Positions 58,091 to 64,000 of a stretch of 64,000 nt of DNA are shown here, one piece after another; position 1 is the first letter of the stretch, and each line of letters starts with the position of its first letter. The stretch is from the NCBI GenBank assembly GCA_039654915.1, contig CM077596.1:71735751-71799750 (forward strand), given 5' to 3'. Under the pieces are notes generated by a model that was not told where the DNA came from, ran no database searches, and saw only the letters and a program-made list of their open reading frames with translations. Position numbers and translations under genes: made by a program. This stretch comes from Aquilaria yunnanensis. Lineage: Eukaryota; Streptophyta; Magnoliopsida; Malvales; Thymelaeaceae.

Positions 58091-61000
58091 CAACTATAGG
58101 ATACCTAGCTTATTTTTTATTCTAATTAAATAACTAACCTTAAGATTGTTCTAGTGAACTGTCTTTTTTGTTATTATGCATCCTATTTAAGTACTTTTCA
58201 TCAAGTTTTTTATTAAATTAGATGAAAAATACTGATAAAGTATTAAATAACATTAAAATAAACTTAAAATTACAACTTTAGTCATTAAAATTTTCCAACT
58301 ACTAATTATAACTCTTAGACTTCCACCAAACTTAATTTTGTTCTCCCTTATCCTATCCAGCCCCAAAACCCTAACCTCATCTCTACCACCGTCACCTAGG
58401 AGCTACCAGCGTAGCTGCCGCTGTCGACCACCCTCCGGCCGCCAGCCTGACCGCTCTTCAGCTGCTGTCACTCGTTCCTGCCTCCAGATTCTACCATACA
58501 TCGCTGATTTGCAGAGAGAATAGTTGCCCTCCAGTTGATTATGCCGTACATCGTCGCCAGCTCGGTCGATCTCCAGCCGCCGTCCGTTTTTTGCAACTAA
58601 TTGGACCATCGCAACCCATGCTAGTGCTTCCGCTTTCGTTGATGCTCGTTCCTGATCTTGAAGCGTGTTGGAGACCATGGGCCGCCGTTGATCTCGTTCC
58701 TGATCTTGAAGCATGTTGAGGACCATGGGCTGCAATCACTAAGAGTCGCCATTGATGCCATCAAACTATGGAAACTCATCGTGGGAGGGGAAGGCCGAAG
58801 AAAGGGAACGAAGTCTGGCTGAGGCAAGGGAGGCAAGGGTTTTTATGCTTCTGGTGGCGGAGAGCGAGACAGTGAGAAGGTCGGCAACAGCGGATCTAAG
58901 CCACTGTAATGAATCAAGGCCTAGCTGCTTTGGGTTCACTTGCTGCGCCTACGATTCCTCTTCGATTCCCTCTGTGCCACAGGCTTGATTCCTCTTCGAT
59001 TCCTCTGCATCACCGACTTGATTCCTCTTCGATTCCCTCTCACCAACGACATCCAAGCCGCCATGTGCAAGCTACGGACGTAGTGGTGGCCAAAGAGCAG
59101 ATGAAGGTGCCGGTGAAGAGCATAAGAACAAAAAGAGGGACATGGGAGGTCATGAGAAAAATTTAGGGTTTAAAGTTGTTGATTGGTAAAGTTAGAAGGC
59201 TAAAAGTATTATTTTATAATTTATTTTAGTATTTTTTATACCATATCAGTATGTTTTGTTAGACTTAATGTTGGAATTGAAGAAAAATAGCTGACTAGAA
59301 TGTGCAATAAGAGAAAAAATATTTCACTAAGACAACTTAAAGGTCAGGTATCCATTTAAGACACGAATATAAGCTGGGTGACTCTTAATAGATTTTACCT
59401 CTGTAAGAAAAGAAATGTTTATTGAGGCGTATACAATATACCTACAAATTTTCTTCCAAAGTTAAAATCAGTCAATTAAATAATGACGATGTGTTCTAAT
59501 GAAGAATGTTAAATGAAAAAATAAAATAAAATTAACATTTTTGCTTTTAAATAATGTAACCAATCAAATGGTTGGATATAAAATTAAACGTAATATCTAT
59601 TCAAGTTCGAACATCTAGTAATAATTACTTGTTAACTGATAAGTAAAACTTTCGTAAAATTGTTATATGTATAATATTATCCAATATTTGATAACATTTA
59701 GATAAACCCAACTTTTTTTTTTTCTCTAGTCTCCACAGCAACGCCTAATGTGTGTGTAATGGTTAGAAGTGAGCACTCAGTTAGTTCAGTTTGGAACTAA
59801 TTCAAATATAATGATCTAATTAGTTTTTAGTTTCATAAAGCATATCAAAATTGTCCGAATTACTTATTAAAACCGATCTGAACTGTCTGAATTACATTTC
59901 AGCTTATTCGATTCCTTTTTTTGTAAGATCTAGACATATAGCAAATAAAAACGTAAGATAAATATTAAACTTTTTACCTCTCATACCAAAAATTAAATAG
60001 GGTACAACATATAGTCTAAAATTAGTAATGTAATAATCCATTGAAAATATAATTTTTATAATCTTGCTAATGTTTTTATGATTTTCCTAATTTTAGGCAT
60101 TAAAAAGAAAAATTTACAAAAATTTAATAACATTATGAAAATTTATTTTCAAATAGATTATTACATCTATATAATATAATATTTTAAATGAAATTTGTTC
60201 TAGTAAAAAAATATAAAAATAAAAATAAATTATTTTAAATTAAGTTGACTTAAGTTAAAATGAATTTGTTGTTAGTTTCCGCTAAATTATTGTCCAATAC
60301 TAGCTCCAAAGTTGTATTATATAGATATAATAATAAAGGACTAAACTACAACTACTCCCGCTCCCTCAAGTTTTTATAAAATTATAATTTGTTGTTGACT
60401 CTCAAATGGTAGTGCTTTTTCATACTATTTGTAGTTGTTTTTTTTTCCCCATATTTAGAAGCATTACAAGTATAGGGATCTAGAGAGTACATTAAGAAAG
60501 TTAAGGGGTAAGTGGGTTACTGCACGAAAACTAAAGGACCTTGGCTGTATTGCCACTATAGGGAGCCAAAGATGGAGGAAAGTGCATTGTCGCCGTTGTT
60601 CAAACCCAGATCATCTTTGTAATGCTTTTTACACTTTACCAGCTAGACTAATTGTGTAGAACTATTTGTAGTTTGTTGATATTAACTTTGAAGTTTTATT
60701 AATTTGATCTATTATTGTTTCTAGTAAAATTGAAGAGTAAAGTGTAGGTTTACAAAACAGTAAGAGCTAACTTACACTTTTATCTAGATATCAGGGAGTT
60801 CCAACTTCCACGTAAGATTGTGATAGGATTTGGGCCCAAGAAATGATTCTACGCAGGAGAAGGATTGGACTATCCATCCTAGTACCAAACTTGTCATAAC
60901 CCACAAAAAGCACAAAGTAACAACAAGGCAAGCCTAAGGCTTAACGCGTGTCGTCCATAATATTAATATTCCAATTTCCACATGGTCCACCAAAACCATT

Positions 61001-61565
61001 GTGCCCTGCAAGTTGCATAAGCCAATGCCATTAGCAAAAAGGCACCCCTACGGCAACAATGGGCTGAATCGTTCGATTAATTACACCAACAAGTTCTGAC
61101 AATAGATAATTTAATAGTAACTTTTCCTCTCTCTCTTTTTTTTTTTCTTCTTATTGGAAAGTAATGTTCTTGTAGTGGTAGTGGTAGTGCCCTTTTTATG
61201 CAAATTTGCTATACATCTATCGAATAATAATAATAATAATAATAATAAAGAAGTAAAAAGAACACAAAAAAAAAAACGTGATTGGTTTCCGTATGCAGGG
61301 ACTAATTCCACATAATATATACAAAACTGAAAAAAAAATTACAAATACTCATAAGATTTCGGTGAAAATAAATTTTACATAATGTTCGGTTCAAGTAAAG
61401 GGTTACTAGGTCAAACTTATCCTTCTAGTCAACTGAGGGTGAGAGAGTAGGATTTGTTGAAGGGGCTGAATGTTGGGCATATTTACAGGTTGTGCCACTA
61501 ATTGGTTGTTTTGTCTACTGGCTCAGTGTCTCCCTCTTTCTAAAAAATGTCCCTTATACCTACCC
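58091..61565. other. Intergenic DNA with an unrecognised GC-richer island
   Basis: 58330-59170 is less AT-rich, with open frames on both strands. It contains internal duplications (CGTTCCTGATCTTGAAGC twice near 58650-58710; TTGATTCCTCTTCGATTCC three times near 58950-59040). It looks like transposon or captured material, but no domain is recognised. 59170-61565 is AT-rich with a (TAA)n run near 61226. Confidence 0.4.
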
Positions 61566-62014
61566 TAATCCCCGGAGTAAAATTCAAATTTGATCCCTTA
61601 ATTATTCAACTTGTCTTAAACGGGTCCCCTAACTCTAAAAGTGACTATTAGAGTCCCTTAACTCAAACAATGAGTTCAATTTGAGTCTCATCCGTCAGTT
61701 AGGCCGTTAATTTGGATGGAATTGCTTATGTGGCACTTATAATGCCACGTGGCATCCTCTTTTAACTAAAATGGGTGACCATTTTGTACATAAATGAAAA
61801 TTTAAACCCAAACTGACATAAACACAAAATATTAAAACTTAAAACATAAATTAACCCCAATTGTAAAAATTGACCCTTACATATGATGGTGGCCGGTGAC
61901 TGGAGATAGAGACGAACGAGACGGAGGCGAGTGAACTTCGCGTAAACCAGATTCAAGTACTTGAATTCGGCCCATTTCGTTCAATTTCTTCATTGTCCTG
62001 TTAGATCCGCAAGA

Positions 62015-62325
62015 AGCTTCGTGAAATTGATGATAAGAGAGATGGAATCAGCGAAATGGGATCTCAATGGGGCGGCCGGAGCCATCGATTTTGACGCCGG
62101 ATTAGCCAAACCGAGCGACAAGCTCTTCATCTTCGAAGCTTTCGTTTGCAAAACGATGCTCGAAGGCTTCGACTTTCCGGATTTTTTACTGAACAAAGAT
62201 TCTCCCCCGCCGAGTCTCACCCACGAGCAGTTCTCCGGCAAGTTCAAAGTTTTGAACCCGGCGAACTCCATGCGATTCTTGACCAGAACCCAAAATCTTC
62301 ATTCGCGAAGTCCGCGGGCTCGGTG
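62015..62325 (+). pseudogene. DUF641/GIL1-type fragment in the Pack-MULE
   Basis: The frame reads LMIREMESAKWDLNGAAGAI and KLFIFEAFVCKTMLEGFDFP, the pattern of plant DUF641 proteins (GIL1/IRKI family, linked to gravitropism and root kinase signalling). Near 62262 homology shifts to another frame (ELHAILDQNPKSSFAK), so there is a frameshift. No start or end of the host gene is present. Confidence 0.65.
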
Positions 62326-62585
62326 ACCTTACCGTAGTTGGACTCGAGGGCTAGAAGAATCGGCTGGAGGACTGATTCGGCGTCTGCAGGGAAGAGGTCG
62401 AGGAGTAGCGATGCTGGATCAGGGGAACCGGCGTCGTAGATGAACTCGAGCTTGTCAAGGGTGGATTTACAGGAGGAGACGAGGTGAGAATGCTTCCGCC
62501 AGGCGGCGTTCTTGATGATCTTGTCGAGGGAAGGGCCAAGTGCTCGGCTGCAGCGCGACGCGCCACCAAGTGGGGAAGCTGCCAT
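62313..62585 (-). pseudogene. ARF-GEF BIG N-terminal exon fragment in the Pack-MULE
   Basis: From the ATG at 62585 the frame reads GPSLDKIIKNAAWRKHSHLV and later ESVLQPILLALESNYGKV, the start of BIG-type brefeldin-A-inhibited ARF guanine-nucleotide exchange factors, which act in trans-Golgi vesicle traffic. About 91 residues remain before the junction. The sequence 62586-62790 is probably its captured 5' UTR. Start codon and promoter-proximal DNA are retained, so a chimeric transcript is conceivable. Confidence 0.75.
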
Positions 62586-63190
62586 AGGTCTGCAGAACGA
62601 ATCAAGCGGCGGGAATTCGATCTACGTTGGACAGCAATGTTGAATCTGCCACATTGAGGGATTTGAATTGCGAGATACTAGATGAAGCCAATTTATTCGG
62701 TTTTTGGGGTGCCTTGCCACCCAGCGGACGAACGCCATCGGACCAGAAGGCCAATCGAGAGCTTCAGGCTGGAATTGGGGAAAATTGTACTATTTAACTT
62801 TTTAAGTACCTAAAATTATATTTCTTGTCAATTTGGGCCTAATATTTATTACTCTTAATCTTGTTACTTATTGTCTTGCCATGTGGCATTGTAGGACCAA
62901 GTAGGGAGGTATTAAGTGCCATGTGGCATTATAAGTACCACATAAGCAATTTCATCCAAATTAACGACCTAACTGACGGATTGGACTCAAATTGAACTCG
63001 TTGTTTGAATTAAGGGGCTCTAATAGTCACTTTTAGAGTTAAGGGACCCGTTTAGGACAAGTTGAATAATTAAGGGACCAAATTTAGATTTTACTCCTAA
63101 TCCCCGACTTGGTCGTTGCTGCAACCCAAGGCCCTCTTCGCTGGTCACACTCTCTGTGGGATCTGGTTTATCATGTATAAAAAAAAATTA

Positions 63191-63637
63191 GAGAAAATTA
63201 CAATTTGCCCCCTATGGTTTAGGTGAAATTACACTTTACCCCTCTTATTTCAGAGATATACACTTTGCCCCTACCTGTTTAATACAGTGTGACAGCAACT
63301 TCTAAAATCTTAATTTAGTCATTATGATAGTCATCTTCCAATAATTTCAATCTACATGGTTTTTTTTTTACAGTAAATAGACATTTTAAATTATTAATTT
63401 TTTCTTTTTGTATTTTTTTCTATTTTTAAAACAATATTTTTTGAATGTCAATTAGTTATATAAAAAATAGAATACATATTGAAATTATTTAAAGATGACT
63501 ACTTTATAGTCTAAATAAAGATTTCAGAAGTTACTATCAGACTGTATTAAAAAGGCAGGGGCAAAGTGTATATTTCTAAAATAGGAGAGGTAAAGTGTAA
63601 TTTCACCAAAACCTTAGGGACAAATTGTAATTTACCC
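63191..63637. mobile_element. MULE-type MITE, 447 bp
   Basis: Long inverted repeats (about 180 bp at each end) begin GAGAAAATTACAATTTG on the left and, reversed, GGGTAAATTACAATTTG on the right. The 9-bp duplication AAAAAATTA flanks it (63182-63190 and 63638-63646). No coding capacity. Confidence 0.85.
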
Positions 63638-63740
63638 AAAAAATTATGATTATGATTGAAAATTTACTTTATAGGAGGATAATTATGAAACATTTTAGAT
63701 AATGATTTCAAAGAATTACTATCAACAACCAATAAAATAC

Positions 63741-64000
63741 CGGTAAATTACAAAAGCCTCCTTTTGGCTTGATCTAACTTACAGTTTGCTCCTTTATTTT
63801 TAAAAATCTATACTTACTCTTGCTTCCTTTATAGTGTTCGACAACAACTTCTGAAACCCTAAATTAAACTATCTGAAAATCATTTTTCAGTAATTTCAAA
63901 CTTTTTGGTATTTTTTTCATAGCTAACAGACTTTTAAAAAATATTAATATGCATTTACAAGAAGAAAAATACATTTACAAAAAGGAAAAACTAATAATTT
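63741..64000. mobile_element. Partial relative of the 63191-63637 MITE, cut by the window end
   Basis: From GGTAAATTACAAAAGCCTCC onward the sequence follows the left arm of the preceding MITE with many differences (TTTGCTCC, AGTGTTCGACAACAACTTCT). The right end is outside the window. Confidence 0.5.

Larger units (their letters stand above)
61575..63097. mobile_element. Pack-MULE with two captured gene fragments
   Basis: Terminal inverted repeats of about 180 bp (61575-61755 and 62915-63097), starting GAGTAAAAT and ending ATTTTACTCC, are flanked by the 9-bp duplication TAATCCCCG (61566-61574 and 63098-63106). Long TIRs and a 9-bp target duplication are diagnostic of Mutator-like elements. 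There is no transposase. Inside are a DUF641/GIL1 fragment on + and an ARF-GEF BIG fragment on -, meeting head to head near 62320. Confidence 0.9.

Noticed and set aside
58403..58836. Overlapping reverse frames at 58403-58836
   Set aside because: They come from internally duplicated GC-richer DNA with no recognisable domain; kept only as an unassigned island.
61111..61311. 66-residue reverse frame near 61111
   Set aside because: It translates a (TAA)n microsatellite and A/T runs.

Overview
The window is nuclear DNA of a flowering plant, most likely a eudicot. It is AT-rich, its genes carry GT-AG introns, and several recognisable host genes or gene fragments are plant-specific (VSP-type acid phosphatase, ACS10/12-like, augmin subunit 7, DUF641/GIL1, ARF-GEF BIG). 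It is dominated by transposable elements. Only one ordinary host gene looks intact: a three-exon acid phosphatase at 32989-34043 (+).

Layout. 1-14171 is AT-rich intergenic DNA with a probable reverse-oriented Ty3/gypsy solo LTR (2226-4680) containing a Stowaway-type MITE, an AT/GT microsatellite, and a second solo LTR (10252-11437) with a perfect 5-bp target duplication. 14177-31935 is a complete 17.8-kb LTR retrotransposon (element 1, + strand, target duplication ATATG, nearly identical 2.6-kb LTRs). 31941-40226 holds the acid phosphatase, a LINE relic, and the left part of a gene-capturing DNA transposon with a saccharopine-dehydrogenase-like fragment. 40227-55706 is a second, older relative (element 2, - strand, 15.5 kb, target duplication GAATG, 3.2-kb LTRs) inserted into that DNA transposon, whose right part (ACS10/12-like and AUG7 fragments) follows at 55712-58090. 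61575-63097 is a Pack-MULE carrying DUF641/GIL1 and ARF-GEF BIG fragments. A MULE-type MITE (63191-63637) and part of a relative close the window.

The main result is the retrotransposon pair. Both have Ogre/Tat-like features: long LTRs, a PBS probably matching tRNA-Arg, a purine tract AAAGGGGGGCAGC, and hypervariable tandem repeats before the 3' LTR. Neither encodes reverse transcriptase, RNase H or integrase. Element 1 keeps a 716-residue gag-protease frame in which the expected catalytic Asp of the protease is Asn. Element 2 has lost almost all of that frame by an 1968-bp in-frame deletion between 8-bp repeats. In place of pol they carry a gene cassette: tandem genes for a 182-residue basic Cys-cluster protein (three in element 1, two in element 2), followed by an intronless LOG-type cytokinin-activating phosphoribohydrolase. 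Three of the four cassette genes in element 1 have their own TATA box, and LOG and the Cys-protein genes share promoter sequence. The Cys proteins have the layout of the cysteine-rich nucleic-acid-binding proteins of carla-/viti-type plant viruses, some of which suppress RNA silencing; this is a motif-level resemblance and needs a profile search.

All four cassette genes are open in the young element 1. In the older element 2 the equivalents have nonsense, start-loss and active-site changes, several of them C-to-T at probable methylation sites. I infer a non-autonomous retrotransposon lineage, mobilised in trans, that keeps a hormone-activating enzyme and a possible anti-silencing protein as cargo.
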